From: Cephalotrichum gorgonifer
Lineage: Eukaryota; Ascomycota; Sordariomycetes; Microascales; Microascaceae
Assembly (NCBI GenBank): GCA_900312665.1
Contig: ONZQ02000001.1
Span: forward strand, 168,600 to 232,599
DNA length: 64,000 nucleotides
Direction of reading: 5' to 3'
A program made the translations under genes and the position numbers. This document shows, one piece after another, positions 32,036 to 42,987 of the stretch. Below the pieces are notes generated by a model. That model had not been told where the DNA came from and did not search any database. It saw only the letters and a list, made by a program, of their open reading frames with translations. Numbering within the stretch: position 1 is the first letter of the stretch; the number at the start of each line of letters is the position of its first letter.

Positions 32036-34053
32036 TCATACGTCTGCTATCACGGCCGTAAGTAACATTCCCAGCCCATCTACGCCCGCGTGCCAACTAT
32101 CAAGCGCATCATCGCCCACCCCACCAAAGTCTCCCGGCATCCCCCAGCCATCACCTCCCCCGCGCCGTAGCTGCGCGATCGAGAGGTCGCCCACGGTCTC
32201 CAGTCTATCCGCAATGCCCTCCGACTGCCCCCACCACGCATCATATTCCGTCTCCCATTCCCACGCGCTCCTCGCCTCCCAGAGCGCCCTGCCGCTTGGC
32301 AATGGCAGCCGGAAGGGGTTCGCGATGGAGGGCGAGCCCTCGGAGCCGACGATGAGGGCCACGATAAAGCATACGATGGAAATCCTGAAGATTATTAGTC
32401 TCGCGGCGCTTCTCCTACGAAGCTTAAATGGGGGAAGATACGAGGGGGTTCTGGGCGAAGTGAGAACGATTAGACGGGAACGTACCGCCTGCGCGTTTCC
32501 TCAAGCATCCACTGTTCCCAGCTGTAAGGCCGCGAATGCCGCTTATGGGGAGGGCTTGTGGGCCCTGGACATAGCTGGCCAAACCGATGACCTAGTTTCT
32601 GAGAAATCACCTCTAGTGAGCATGTCTCGAGTTACCGTCTGACGTGTACGGTGGAGCGAAGGGCTGGATTTACCTTCATGGTCTTCAGCAGGTCACGGTT
32701 AGCTATAAAGTACCCGCGGCCCGATTCAATTACACGCATTATGGTGTACACTGCTATACTTTGTATCGCCGCCAGGACCTCCCCTCGGGAATAACCATGC
32801 ATCTGGAGAAAACAACGAGAAGTGTAAGCAGGCATCTCACCCGCAAACTAGTCCATAATAAGGGGGGAACGGCGTGGTGGGGGGCACTCACCTCATCTAC
32901 AATAAGACGGTGCTCACTCTCAATAGTCCGCCACAGAAACTCGCTCGTATTCGGACCCCGCGAGGCAAATATCCGAGCGATACCGTGGCAGGCCGCCAGC
33001 GGCTTCAGCGGCGCGAACGCAACTGGCTCGGAGGCGCGCGAATCCGCCCCACGGGCATCCCGGCTGTCAAAGTGGAGGCCGCAGCCTCGAGGGTGGATGA
33101 AAGGTGGTAGATTGTCCGGGCGCGCCATCATCCGCGGGTACGTCCGAAGGATGGATAGAATGAAGCGCCGGCAGCCGGTGGAGAGTCGTCGGCCGGACGA
33201 TTGGTCTAGTGTACTTATTGTTCGACTTGGGACGGGAACTAGTGATAGACCATCTACATCGGCGGCGTTGGGAGTATCTGCTCCATATAGGTGGGTAGCA
33301 GATCCTCCAAGGGATTGCCACTCCCCTAGTTCCGACGCTGGGGGTCCGGAGGCTGGCTGGAGAAAGTCATTGGGACCGGCTGTAGTGACAAGACACGGAT
33401 CGAGATTACCGATAACCGAATCTGATAGGGTGGCTAAGGCAGCGTCTGGCTGGCCACCGATAAACGCGGCCGAAGGAAGTGTGTCGTCTTCGTCAAGGGG
33501 GGGATGAGCACTGTTATGATTGGTGCCGTCGTTGAGCTCGAGACTGTGGCTCGGTATACCAGCGTCTGGACCTAAGTCAAGGTCTAAAAATGGGGATATA
33601 GGGCATCCCAGTTCGAACGGTACCGATGATAGGTCCCGGATCATATCCATAGATTCAATGGCGGGGATCACCGTCGCAGCCGCACCATTGCGACGGGTCC
33701 CAGACGTTGCTATATGAAGCTGCCCGCCGTAAGAGCATGTCACTTTCTTTGAAACACATCTGGAGCATGGAGACCTAAAGTCACACTTGCTCTTGGTCTT
33801 GCGGCAGAGATAACAGGCCTTGGGACGCGTCGGCAACTTCCTGGCGGCTCGTTGACGACAGTATTGTACATGGCGGGCATGAGAGGTCTCTGCCAAGGTT
33901 CGGGGTTAGGAACAGACCAAAATCAAGAGAGGATCACCCGTGGCAGTATGAGAAATCTGCCCTACCTCGAGAGAATGGCTTCGCACATAGGCCGCAGAAG
34001 TACAGCGGTGACCCTGTCGTGGTGGATGCCTGGACGGCTACGCCGCTGTTCAT
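32036..34053 (-). CDS. transcription factor with C2H2-type plus Zn2Cys6 fingers
   Basis: Five exons: 34053-33966, 33889-32892, 32802-32674, 32598-32486 and 32414-32036. All junctions are in phase; 568 residues. The first intron interrupts the N-terminal finger: YFCGLCAKPFSR + ETSHARHVQYC gives C20, C23, H36 (or H33) and C40, a C2HC-like variant. The Zn2Cys6 cluster follows at Cys 55, 58, 65, 71, 74 and 81 (ACYLCRKTKSKC, SPCSRC, VTC). Fungal regulators with this tandem pair form a known class. The second half is the helical, weakly conserved fungal-specific region. A branch-point CTAAC precedes the first acceptor. Without the first exon there is no in-frame ATG, which supports the model. Confidence 0.88.
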
Positions 34054-34313
34054 GGTCTCGGACCTTCGGAACCCCGTTTATTGGGCTCAGGGTCATCGGT
34101 CATAAAGGAATCAGAGGTTCTTCTTAGCAGGAGTTGCTGGCGGTATCATGTTATCGCAATCCCCGAAGTATCATTCTTCAAGGGTCGGTGTTGTGCCACG
34201 TTCCAGGAAGATGATGACGGCTTAGAAATCACCCCAGGCGGAAAAAAAGTGGGCCACCGACCTCCCTCGTAATAAAAGGTTGCATCTGTTTTGATCGCTC
34301 ATAACCGATAAAC

Positions 34314-36506
34314 TCAAATAAGGGTAATGCACTCTCGTATACTGCGTCCCAAGAACGATGACCATTCGGCCTCTACTTTCGTCGAAATAAGTAACTCGGT
34401 TATGCCAACACGCTCAAACGCAATATCAGGACCCTCTTCCTCACATGGCTCAACAACGAGAAATATTCTCGCATAGCTTGAAGATCCGAGGTATATGATC
34501 CAGCAACGGTCGGGACGAACCCCTGGAGACGGGAGGCTAAAGTCTAATGCCACGCCGGGGAGACCCTCCATGGATGATTGCGGGCTTTTCAGGTCGAATG
34601 TCGCCTGTACCTCGGGCAAGGACCATACGTAGGCATTCAGAGTGATCGAGGCTCTGGAAACCTCCCCGAGCGGCGCCTTCTCGGGGAACTTAGGAATGAC
34701 CTCGTACGACACCAGTTGCGCATCGGGCTGGATGAGGTCCATCACCTGAACAGCATAAGGGACGGTGGCCCAAGACCACGACGGCGCTCCAACGCGCCCG
34801 TCGCCCCCCAGCTCCTGAAAGAGGGCTCTCTCGGGCCACGGGAAGCGTCGTACCCAGGCCAGATGGCGGACAAGACATCGCCGCCACAGCCCGGCAACGT
34901 ACACGTCGTCCCACACGCGAGCCAGTTCCGAGACAATACCCGCGAGCGCTGGGAGCCGGTCGCCAAAGAAGGTCAGATCCCGACCGCTGTACTCGTGAAT
35001 CACCGTAGACCATATTCGACACTGCGACCCATCATGCGCCTCAGGGGTCCCCTCCGCGGCGTGGATGGCAGGCGGAAAATCAAGGCATTCCATCTGAAAG
35101 TCGAGGTGTGTCTCTGCAACGGACCGGAACGCGCCCCCGGCGGTTTTGAAGACGATCTGGCGTGAGTCGAAGACTAGCGCGCGCGGCGCGAGGAGGAGCT
35201 CCTGGAACGTCCAGGCCCGCCAGAAGAGAGGCTCCTCAGAGGCGTACACCCTCCCGTCCTCGCCATCCTGCATGCGGATGAATGCCCTGCCGGGTACCTC
35301 CGACGGCCCTCGGTAGATCGGAAGCCAAAGTGGCTCGGTATCGCCGTCGATTTCAGGGGTTTGGGTCGCCAGGAAACCTTCATTCACTCCCGCAGCGCAG
35401 GCCGCGAGCACGGTGACGGTGGCGTTCTTGTAGATGATCCCCATACGCGAGATTTGAGTTAATTTGTCATCGGTGTCATCCTGGATGATGCAAAGCGCGT
35501 CGACCCAGAGATACGGCAGGCCGATCTTCCGGCACACAGATACCGCGTCGGCGATGGTGCGGGGGAGTGAGCTAGGCAAGGCCGCGGTGTGGGCTGCGTG
35601 GTTGGCTCGCGTGGTAGTTATCTGTTGAGAACCGCGTCCCCAGCAGTAGCTGAGCGCCGCGTATTCTCCGCGCTCGGCTGACTCTGGCTCGTAGAGGCAG
35701 ACGGGATCGCTCTCAGACGACCCGACGCGTAGGACACGACGGGGAAGATTCGGGCTATCGGACATGCCATCCTTGGCCCGTGACGTTTGAATCCATTCCT
35801 GGATGATACCGACTGTTTTTGGGGATAAGTCTTTGGACTCTCGCCGTCCTGGGACGAAGTTGGCCGCGGGGTCGTCTGCATAGGGCGAGGCACAAATGGT
35901 CAGCGCAATGTCCCCTGACTTACTTGTTCCTTCCTTTCTACTTTGCTCCGTGCTAGCCCCTCTTCGCCTTGGAGAAGCCGAGATATCATTCTACGAAATC
36001 CGAAGGAGGAAGGGGGAGAAAGGGAAGAGAGAGAACATTCCCCCTAACCTACCATCGGTGACGAGAAGGTGGAAAATGTCATCGCTCCCCAACCGATCTT
36101 GACAGGGAGTTCGAACGCGGAGTGCCGACATTTCGTCGCGTCCCCGCAAGAGCGCGCCGAGTTTATCATCACTTCTCAACTCCGCATCCGAGCCCGAGTG
36201 CCTCATTCCTACTACTGCAAACACTCGTATCGGCTGACGGGTCACTTCACCCCCCCCCTTCTCATCCTGCTCTCAATCCCAATTCTCATTCTCGACGGCT
36301 TCCCATATCAGGTCGCAGAGTTGGCAGTCAGGCGAGGACTCCTGCAAGCTGTACCAGTCATGGTGCGCATAGCCCTCGTCGCTGAGCAGTTCAATCAAGC
36401 CATGTCGGGTGCCCGTCATACGGTTGCACTTGTCACAGCAGTTCAGGTTGCGCATCGTCGAATTCGAATGTAGGGGGCTTTGCGGCCGTACATGGCTGGT
36501 TTGCAT
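34314..36506 (-). pseudogene. HET-domain gene with one in-frame TGA
   Basis: Exon 1 is 36506-36053 and exon 2 is 35875-34314; the junction GATG + AC keeps phase (LLVTD|DDPAANF), giving 671 codons. Exon 1 encodes the Cys-containing N-terminal module of HET proteins (CDKCNRM, LLSDEGYAHHDWYSLQESSP, CQLCDLIWEAVENENWD). TGA at 36273-36275 (codon 78) then interrupts, and the same frame continues with EQDEKGGGEVTRQPIRVF. HET motifs are intact in exon 2: YAALSYCWG near residue 222, YLWVDALCIIQD near 273, and RAWTFQELLLAPRALVF. HET domains drive heterokaryon-incompatibility cell death. A protein from a later ATG (35765) would keep the HET domain but lack the N-terminal module. I infer nonsense mutation (probably TGG to TGA) with an otherwise clean gene. 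Confidence 0.75.
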
Positions 36507-37037
36507 CTCTGACTCCTTCAAGAATAGCTTGGGAACTTTGCTACCATTACTTAGCCGCCGTTCTGTTACCCCTTGCCCGTTGCAGGATGATCCATCAAGA
36601 ATATAATAGAACGAGGGTTATCATAGTCCCCACCCGGTAGGACAAATGCTGACATTGGAGGGTGAGATTCTTGCTGCCCCGCTTGTCGAAGCTGGTCTTA
36701 GTCTTATCTTTGGGCAAGATCCGATTTGGTTGGGTGGGCCGGGAAAGGCGGGGGAAATGGAGACTGAGACCGACACCGGCAGCAGTGGCAAGGAAAATGC
36801 GCAAATCACGTCAAAGCGCAGCGACGGGTTGTAAATTATTCAGCACGCAAGCCTGTCGCACTACGTATCCCGCACTTGTCGCTGGCACTGCAAGTGGTTA
36901 CTTGGACATCATAGCTTATACGCATCGCCACAATCAAGCAGTCAAACAGGGTTCCTAAAGTTTGAAAGCTCAGCTCTCGTGACGCACTCTCACAAGACGG
37001 CTACATTCAACCATCAGACCAACTTCCTCCGCCAACC
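36507..37037. other. intergenic region between divergent genes
   Basis: Upstream of both the HET gene (minus) and the ketopantoate reductase gene (plus). No credible gene. Confidence 0.5.
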
Positions 37038-38057
37038 ATGAGCGGCCAGCCCGCCAGCGTCCTCCTCTACGGCGCCGGCAGCATCGGCGGCGTCTATCTC
37101 TATCAGCTCCTCCAAGCAGGCTGCACCGTGACGGCTGTCTGCCGCTCGAACTACACCGTCGTCAAAGACCAGGGATTCGAACTATCCTCCGTGCGATTCG
37201 GCAACGTAACCTACCGCCCAACCGCCGTCGTGCGCGACATCTCAGAATGCAGCAGCGAGACCTTTGACTTCGTCCTAGTCTGCACCAAGTCCTTCCCTGG
37301 CAGCACCCCCTCCCTGCCAGAGCAGCTGAGGCCAGTTCTAGAGGGCAGGCCGCAGACGGCCATCGTCATGGCGCAGAACGGCATTAATATCGAGGAGGAA
37401 GTCGCAGAGGCGTTCCCGCACAACCCCATCATAAGCGGCGTTGTCTACCTACCCGGCGTACAGACCGGTCCCGGCACGATCGAATATCCCGAGATGCTGA
37501 ATCTCCTGGAACTAGGTACCTACCCCTCCGACGCACCGGCGCCGCACAAGGACGCCGCACGGCGCTTCGCGGACCTCATGGTCAAGGGCGGCGGCGTCGC
37601 CGAGGTCCACGAGGACATACAGGTCGCGCGCTGGTGCAAGCTACTCGTCAACACGTCATGGAACCCCATCGGGGCGCTAACGCTCACTTCGGACGGGGAC
37701 TTCCTGCTCACCTCGGACCCGTACGCGTACGATTTGGCGTGGGGCGTCATGATGGAGATCGTCGAGCTAGCGAGTGCGGTAGGCGTCAAGGGGGTGACGG
37801 TCGAGGTGGCGAAGAAAAGGTTTTCCATCGCGGGGGAGAGGGCCGCGGCGGGGACCGGGAGGGAGACGAGCATGCTGCAGGATGTGAGGAGGGGGAGGAC
37901 GTTTGAGGTCGAGGCTATCCTGGGGAACGTGGTCAGGATTGGGAAGGAGAAGGGTGTCTCGCTGCCGCGTTTGGAAACGCTGTATGCGCTCGCTAAGGCT
38001 AGGTATTGGGCTCTAGTCAAGGAGAAGGAGGAGAGAGAGGGACGAAGAGAGGCATGA
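37038..38057 (+). CDS. ketopantoate reductase (PanE/ApbA) family protein
   Basis: Single exon, 339 residues. The NADPH-binding glycine motif GAGSIG is at residues 12-17. Family marks are FDFVLVCTKSF, IVMAQNGINIEEEV (the AQNG motif), and ARWCKLLVNTSWNPIGALT, which holds the catalytic Lys. RGRTFEVEAILGNVVRIG near the C terminus has the conserved Glu region. The family reduces 2-dehydropantoate in pantothenate synthesis, but filamentous fungi carry many paralogues, often acting on other keto acids, so the substrate is uncertain. The start ATG follows CCAACC and gives the proper N terminus. Confidence 0.93.
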   Translation: MSGQPASVLLYGAGSIGGVYLYQLLQAGCTVTAVCRSNYTVVKDQGFELSSVRFGNVTYRPTAVVRDISECSSETFDFVLVCTKSFPGSTPSLPEQLRPVLEGRPQTAIVMAQNGINIEEEVAEAFPHNPIISGVVYLPGVQTGPGTIEYPEMLNLLELGTYPSDAPAPHKDAARRFADLMVKGGGVAEVHEDIQVARWCKLLVNTSWNPIGALTLTSDGDFLLTSDPYAYDLAWGVMMEIVELASAVGVKGVTVEVAKKRFSIAGERAAAGTGRETSMLQDVRRGRTFEVEAILGNVVRIGKEKGVSLPRLETLYALAKARYWALVKEKEEREGRREA

Positions 38058-38169
38058 AACGAGGAGTTCAAATTGAGTTCAGGGATAGACGTGAAGATGC
38101 ATCCGCCAACCGACAGATAACGAGATAAATTGCGAGAAATATAGATCCTATTCCAAACCATACAGCAAC

Positions 38170-38781
38170 CTACAACTCCAAGTGCAGACACTCCTTAGGG
38201 TCGCTATAAAACCTGCCTCCCAGCTTCTTTACAACCTCGCACCGCTCGTCCATACTGAATGCATTCCGCACAACGCCCTCCCCCCGCTCTCCTCTCTCCC
38301 AACGGTGAATAACCAGCACCCACACGCCGGACCCACTCTGCGGCCAGGCCGCTATGACTACCTTCCTATTATTGAGGTCCTCGTCCCCCATCCCGCAAGA
38401 CGCGAGGTCGTACTCGTACACGCTCCGGAAATACCACGCTCCGAGTTGGCGCATGCGCGCACAGTGGAGGTCTTCGGCGACGGGATCATCGGAGCTCGAT
38501 GCCGTTTCAAATCGTGGGAGGCCGAGGAAATTAAGGTCGACGCCATTGCAGTGCTCTAGCACTAGCACGCCTCCCGTCGAAGGATGGCCGTATACGATGG
38601 TTGAGTGGGAGCCGAAGCTGACGCGCCGAGTCTTGTCTCGCGGGTCTGGGACGTCCCAGTCTGTACAGTCTTCGTATGACGAGTCGTAGCTGCGTGGCCG
38701 GTGCTGAGATGGTTCGTGGATAGGAGGCCGGTCCTCCTGGTTCTGGACCCCGCGAGAGAACGGCCAGGGAAGACGTATCAT
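38170..38781 (-). CDS. hypothetical protein, 203 residues
   Basis: A single exon from ATG 38781. The first 50 residues are basic and proline-rich (MIRLPWPFSRG, then acidic SSYEDCTDWDVPD). The remainder looks globular: TIVYGHPSTGGVLVLEHCNG, GAWYFRSVYEYDL, KVVIAAWPQSGSGVWVLVIH, NAFSMDERCEVVKKLGGRF. The tryptophan and small-residue pattern gives a compact alpha/beta look but no known motif. It is convergent with the ketopantoate reductase gene, 112 bases apart. I do not recognise the family; similar short proteins are common as fungal orphans. Confidence 0.65.
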   Translation of the reverse strand: MIRLPWPFSRGVQNQEDRPPIHEPSQHRPRSYDSSYEDCTDWDVPDPRDKTRRVSFGSHSTIVYGHPSTGGVLVLEHCNGVDLNFLGLPRFETASSSDDPVAEDLHCARMRQLGAWYFRSVYEYDLASCGMGDEDLNNRKVVIAAWPQSGSGVWVLVIHRWERGERGEGVVRNAFSMDERCEVVKKLGGRFYSDPKECLHLEL

Positions 38782-39302
38782 GACGGCGGGCGTTTGTATG
38801 TGTTGGCAAGTTGTGGAAGGATTGGACTATTGATTGCGACGTCTGAGACTGTGCATAAGAAGTCAATTTTGGACCAGTGTGCGCGCGAGGGGGAGGGGAG
38901 GGGGCGCTGGTGGGCGCCTAAATACTCGCCGATCCAACCGGACCTTTCCTGGTGCCTGGTCCGTTGGTCGGTGAGCTGGTCTACGAGCTGGCCAACGAGG
39001 ACGACACGAAGGAGCCTGTCAATATCGTACTTTCACTTGTTATCAAACCCCCCAACTTCAACCCCAAAAGTATCACTCTCCCTAATTGCCCTACCGTTTT
39101 CCTTGCCTCGGGCAGCAGGCTTTGCTTTGACTCTTTGCGTGCACGTTCACCTCTTCCATTCCTTATCCTAAGGTCTCGTGTCTCTTCTGGCCTCTTTCCA
39201 GTGAACTTTTACTACTTTTAGATGGAAGGGTGAAGTTTCCGTGTCAGTTAAAGCTAACTTATAGCACGGGAAAAGGCGCAAAAAGACGCAAAAAAAGAAG
39301 TG
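38782..39302. other. spacer
   Basis: 5' flank of the hypothetical gene and the region downstream of tRNA-Glu. It includes a T-rich tail of the tRNA gene in the minus direction. No gene. Confidence 0.5.
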
Positions 39303-39374
39303 CTCCCATACCCGGAGTCGAACCGGGGTCTCCGCGGTGAGAGCGCGATATGATAACCGTTACACTATATGGGA
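39303..39374 (-). tRNA. tRNA-Glu (CTC)
   Basis: Acceptor TCCCATA pairs with TATGGGA. The D-arm reads TAGTGTAACGGTTATCA, the anticodon arm CGCG CTCTCAC CGCG carries anticodon CTC, and the T-arm is CCCGG TTCGACT CCGGG. There is no intron. A T-run (CTTCTTTTTTTG) lies directly downstream. Confidence 0.95.
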
Positions 39375-39905
39375 TCTGCTTTTTATTGTGGTGAATACAT
39401 GACTGGTTAACCATTATAACCCCACATCCGAATTTTTCCATGGTTCATCCCGGACTACCATACGAGTAAAGCGACCACACTCTTTTCGAATCGATTACGA
39501 GTACCTCGTAACTGGCGAATTATCTTTACCAACTACCTACAATGCAAGAATCCGGCCTGTTTCTTTCACGCTGCTATGTGATTGTATCCCAATCTGTACA
39601 ATCCAAATGTCCCTGGCTGCCACTCTTGTCAAAACAGTAATTAGCCAGAAATTCCATGCACCTGCTTGTCCTTCCACTTGCCAAGGAACAAGGGTTGTCG
39701 AGTATGGTGCACCTCAATACATCTACTGATACCCGCCACGACGTGGCCGCCTTGTACCAGTGTGAATAACCCACAAGAGCCGGCCCCCGAACTATCCTCC
39801 TCCCCAAACCAAATACTCATCCCTCCCCATTCCCCATTTCCATGAGAAGCGATAGCACTTCCCTACTTTCCCCTTCCACAAGCAGTTTTCAAGGAAGCTA
39901 GCAAA
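39375..39905. other. spacer and promoter of the RibD-like gene
   Basis: No gene. The last 100 bases before the ATG are C/T-rich (CCCCAAACC, CCTCCCCATTCCCCATTTCC), common in fungal promoters and leaders. Confidence 0.45.
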
Positions 39906-40460
39906 ATGCGCTCTCTCCGGTACAACGTCGCCGTCTCCCTCGACGGCTACATCGCCCCCCACGATGGCTCCACAGACTGGATCACGCCCGACCCCTCCAT
40001 CGACTTCGACGCCCTCTGGGCAGAATTCGACACCTTCATCATGGGCCGCAAGTCGTACGAGGACATAAAGGGCACCGAAGTAGAGGAGCGCCTCCTCCGC
40101 CACCCGGCGTCAAACGTCCTCATCGTCTCCAAGACCCTGATTCCGGAGGAAAACCCGGGCGTCACCATCGTGAGCGGCGACTTTTTGTTTGCGATCAGGA
40201 GGCAGAAGGAAAAGGAGGGAAGTGATCTTTGGCTCTTTGGTGGCGGGGAGCTCTTCGGCGCTTGTCTCGACGCTGGGCTCGTGGATACGGCGGAGGTCGC
40301 TATTATGCCTACTCTGCTACGGGGCGGCGTGAAGTTGTCAACTGAGACCGGGGATGGCGGTAGCCGAGCTGGCCAGAAACTGGAGTTGCAACGGGTGGAA
40401 AAGCTGGAGGGGTCTGGGATTCTCATGTGCGTATACCAGGTTGTTTATCCTGCTAGTTAG
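39906..40460 (+). CDS. RibD C-terminal/dihydrofolate-reductase-like protein
   Basis: Single exon, 184 residues. It begins RYNVAVSLDGYIAPHDGSTD and has the family marks FIMGRKSYE, LIVSKTL and DLWLFGGGELFG, the last of which binds the NADPH phosphates. AEVAIMPTLLRGGVKL follows, and the end is a short strand (ILMCVYQVVY). Length and order fit stand-alone RibD_C proteins (DHFR-like fold), which reduce pyrimidine or pterin-like substrates with NADPH. The true substrate of fungal stand-alone members is unknown. No introns and no lesions. Confidence 0.92.
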   Translation: MRSLRYNVAVSLDGYIAPHDGSTDWITPDPSIDFDALWAEFDTFIMGRKSYEDIKGTEVEERLLRHPASNVLIVSKTLIPEENPGVTIVSGDFLFAIRRQKEKEGSDLWLFGGGELFGACLDAGLVDTAEVAIMPTLLRGGVKLSTETGDGGSRAGQKLELQRVEKLEGSGILMCVYQVVYPAS

Positions 40461-40870
40461 TTCCTGCATAGATGTTTGTTGTCTTGAGCAATCCCATCAT
40501 ATAGCATCATTTGGCCTTGGTTCCATCAAATTTCAGGTCCTGAGCTACCTCCCGGAGACAAAATCCCTATTCCACGAAGCCGATTTACGGATAATACTTC
40601 GGGTCCAATCAGCCCTTCGTAAGGATACTGATCTTAAGTAAACAGTCAAATAATACCACAAGGATAAACCAATGCTGTTCGGCCCCGCGTTCTCCGTCAA
40701 CCCCAAAAGTCAAAGTAGTCTGAGCATGGCCGGAGAAGCCTCGTGCTGGTTGACATATATTCCTCTCCTCGAAGGCTAACAGCCCGACATAATTCGACAA
40801 ACACGAACCTATTGAAGAGAGGACAGGTGGATTGAAGGGGAATTCATCGCTTTTATATTCAATCCCTTTT
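40461..40870. other. spacer between convergent genes
   Basis: 3' flanks of the RibD-like gene (plus) and cupin gene (minus). No gene. Confidence 0.5.
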
Positions 40871-41320
40871 CTAGTCCGCATCAAGGACCGTCAAGGCCGC
40901 ATACCCCCCGGACTTGACAATCTCCGTGTCCACAACAAACACAGCAATCGCCTTGGCCGCCTCGACCGGGCTGTTGTTCTCCCCGACAGTGTGGTGGCAG
41001 CCGGGACGCTCCAGGAATGCTTCCCCTGGCGTGTACACCTGGGGTGGATTGCCATTCATCCCACTCAGAAGCTCTCCCTCGAGCACCAATGCAACAACCG
41101 ATGCGCCGCCATGTCGGTGCGGAGGGGTGAAACCGTTTGGTGGGTAGTCCAGTTGTAGACCGATAATGGATTTCCCCGGTGCATTCGGGAGCTCGTAATC
41201 GAACAAGACCTTGATGTCCTCGCGAGGACGGGTCCTGGGGGCGATATATCAGTATTCTGCTGTCCAGTCGAGCAGTGGAGGTCTTGTCACTTACACAGTT
41301 GTTGCCATCGCTGAGGCCAT
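40871..41320 (-). CDS. small single-domain cupin protein
   Basis: Two exons, 41320-41295 (26 bases) and 41234-40871, in phase (ATTGT + G ACC), giving 129 residues. The start ATG is in the short first exon (MASAMATTV). Cupin motif 1 is PPHRHGGASVVALVLEGEL with two metal-ligand His. Motif 2 is PGEAFLERPGCHHTVGEN with another His. The fold is a beta barrel that would bind a metal; single-domain cupins of this type include small dioxygenase- and isomerase-like enzymes and sensors. No partner is suggested by neighbours. Confidence 0.9.
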
Positions 41321-42027
41321 GTTTCGGGACAAGTTCTGTGCGTTTACTTAGGGAGAAGTGTATGTGGTAACTGTTCAAAGTAGCTGGAGACTAGAAAGAT
41401 TTAGTTTTAGGCGGCCATGTTGCAGGAAACGCATCGCCTCTATATACACCTTCGGATTAATCGACGTGTTGGGAGTATGTATAACGTAGGGAAATATCTT
41501 TCTAAAGCTAACCGATCCTTCCGGTTAGGGGATATCAAAAGTCTTACCGCCAAGAGTGACGTGGTTTTGGCCAACATGTGCAACGGGCACATCCAGAAGC
41601 CCTGGTGATTCGGGTTGCCGTTAACATAGGCGGCCCCACACCGGGTCGGGATAAAAATGTCCGACCCGAATGGCCCGAACGGCCCGAATGTACATGCGGA
41701 GACTTTAAACGGCAGCGCCAGATAGGCTCAAGAGAGGTAGCCCCTTGTACCTATGATGACGAATTTGCCATCGAATTGTCATCGATCGGATATCTCAAGG
41801 CCAACGTCATTTCTATGGGTAACATCGAATAAACGTTGTATCCGACTCATGTCAAATCAAGAACGCCACGGTTTGTGATAAAGAGCTCACACTAGTCCTT
41901 TACGCCTCCCCCGCTCCATTGCCCTCGAATATAAATACGGGAAACATCGCCATCATAACCAATCCAGGAGCTACTGGATTCAACAACTTATCACGCCACC
42001 TTTCGATCCTCGCAAAAAACAATCATC
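41321..42027. other. spacer between divergent cupin and MDR genes
   Basis: About 700 bases with no credible gene. A repeated CGGCCCGAACGG/CCGACCCG pattern near 41640-41690 (TCCGACCCGAATGGCCCGAA) could be chance. It is the shared upstream region. Confidence 0.45.
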
Positions 42028-42987
42028 ATGTCAATGAAAGCCATCCGAATCACTGGCACCAAAGATGCCCACCACATCTCCCTTACCTCCTTCCCCATCC
42101 CCGTCCCCAAGGACAAAGATATCCTCATAAAAGTCCACGCCGCGGGCATCACAGCCGATGAGGTCACCTGGCCCGAACTCTACGCCTCCACCAGCCGCAT
42201 CCCCGGCCACGACATTTCCGGCACCGTCGAGTCCCTCGGACCTTCGTACTCGGGCCCCATCTCTGTTGGCGACGAGGTCTATGCGATGCTCCGCGCCTCC
42301 GTCTCCCAGGGCGGGCAGGCGGAATACGTGATTGCCGCCCCGGATGAGGTGGCTCGCAAGCCAGCATCGATTTCGCATGTCCAGGCCGCGGCGCTGCCCA
42401 TCCCCGTCTTGACGGCGTGGGAGGCGATTTCGGAACATGCCAAACTGGAGAGGGGGGCCAAGGTTCTCATCACCGGGGCATCGGGGGCCGTTGGTCTTCT
42501 TCTCGTTCAGCTTGCGCGTCGACTCTTCGACGCGGAGATCATCGCGTTGGCTTCTCCCCGTAACCACGGCGTTTTGAAGGAGCTTGGTGTCAGTCAAGCC
42601 GTCGACTATAACTTGCTCGCCTGGGAGAATACGATCAGCGACGTCGACGCCGTTTTTGATACAGTGGGGGGCCCGACTCTGTCCAAGACGTGGAGCACGG
42701 TGAAGGAGGACGGAGTTATTGTCACGGTGGGTGACCCAACTCCTCACTGGGCTTTCGGCAGAGGAGAGCCCGATGAGCTGAAGTTACACCCGCGCGTGAA
42801 ATGGGTGTATTTCATTGTTACCGCACGTGCGGAGCCGTTGGTCAAGGTGGCTTCCTTGATCGATGAGGGTGTTGTGAAATCGATCCCTATCAAAGTGTTC
42901 GAGGCTGAGGAGGGAGTCGAGGCTTGGAAGTATGCGGCGCGAAGGGGTAAAGAGGGCAAAGCGGTCATCGAATTTGTGTCCAATTGA
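42028..42987 (+). CDS. MDR-superfamily quinone oxidoreductase-like protein
   Basis: Single exon, 319 residues. A GroES-like N terminus (KAIRITGTKDAHHISL, IPVPKDKDILIKVHAAGI, IPGHDISGTVESLGP) is followed by the Rossmann motif VLITGASGAVGLLLVQLARR for NADPH and the family end GKAVIEFV. It has no zinc-ligand Cys/His set, as in zeta-crystallin-like and enoyl-reductase-like members. VFDTVGGPTLSKTW and VKWVYFIVTAR are typical of fungal NADP-dependent alkenal reductase-like proteins. It acts in the cytosol on an unknown carbonyl or quinone substrate. The second of three MDR genes. Confidence 0.93.
   Translation: MSMKAIRITGTKDAHHISLTSFPIPVPKDKDILIKVHAAGITADEVTWPELYASTSRIPGHDISGTVESLGPSYSGPISVGDEVYAMLRASVSQGGQAEYVIAAPDEVARKPASISHVQAAALPIPVLTAWEAISEHAKLERGAKVLITGASGAVGLLLVQLARRLFDAEIIALASPRNHGVLKELGVSQAVDYNLLAWENTISDVDAVFDTVGGPTLSKTWSTVKEDGVIVTVGDPTPHWAFGRGEPDELKLHPRVKWVYFIVTARAEPLVKVASLIDEGVVKSIPIKVFEAEEGVEAWKYAARRGKEGKAVIEFVSN

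Noticed and set aside
32644..33507. 287-codon plus-strand ORF
   Set aside because: It is antisense to the C2H2/Zn2Cys6 gene, with no ATG-anchored motif and Arg/Ser-rich composition.
36273..36275. Selenocysteine at the TGA codons
   Set aside because: Fungi of this group lack the selenocysteine pathway, and no SECIS-like structure was recognisable.
37520..38191. 223-codon minus-strand ORF
   Set aside because: Antisense shadow of the ketopantoate reductase gene.
42031..42747. 238-codon minus-strand ORF
   Set aside because: Antisense shadow of the MDR gene.
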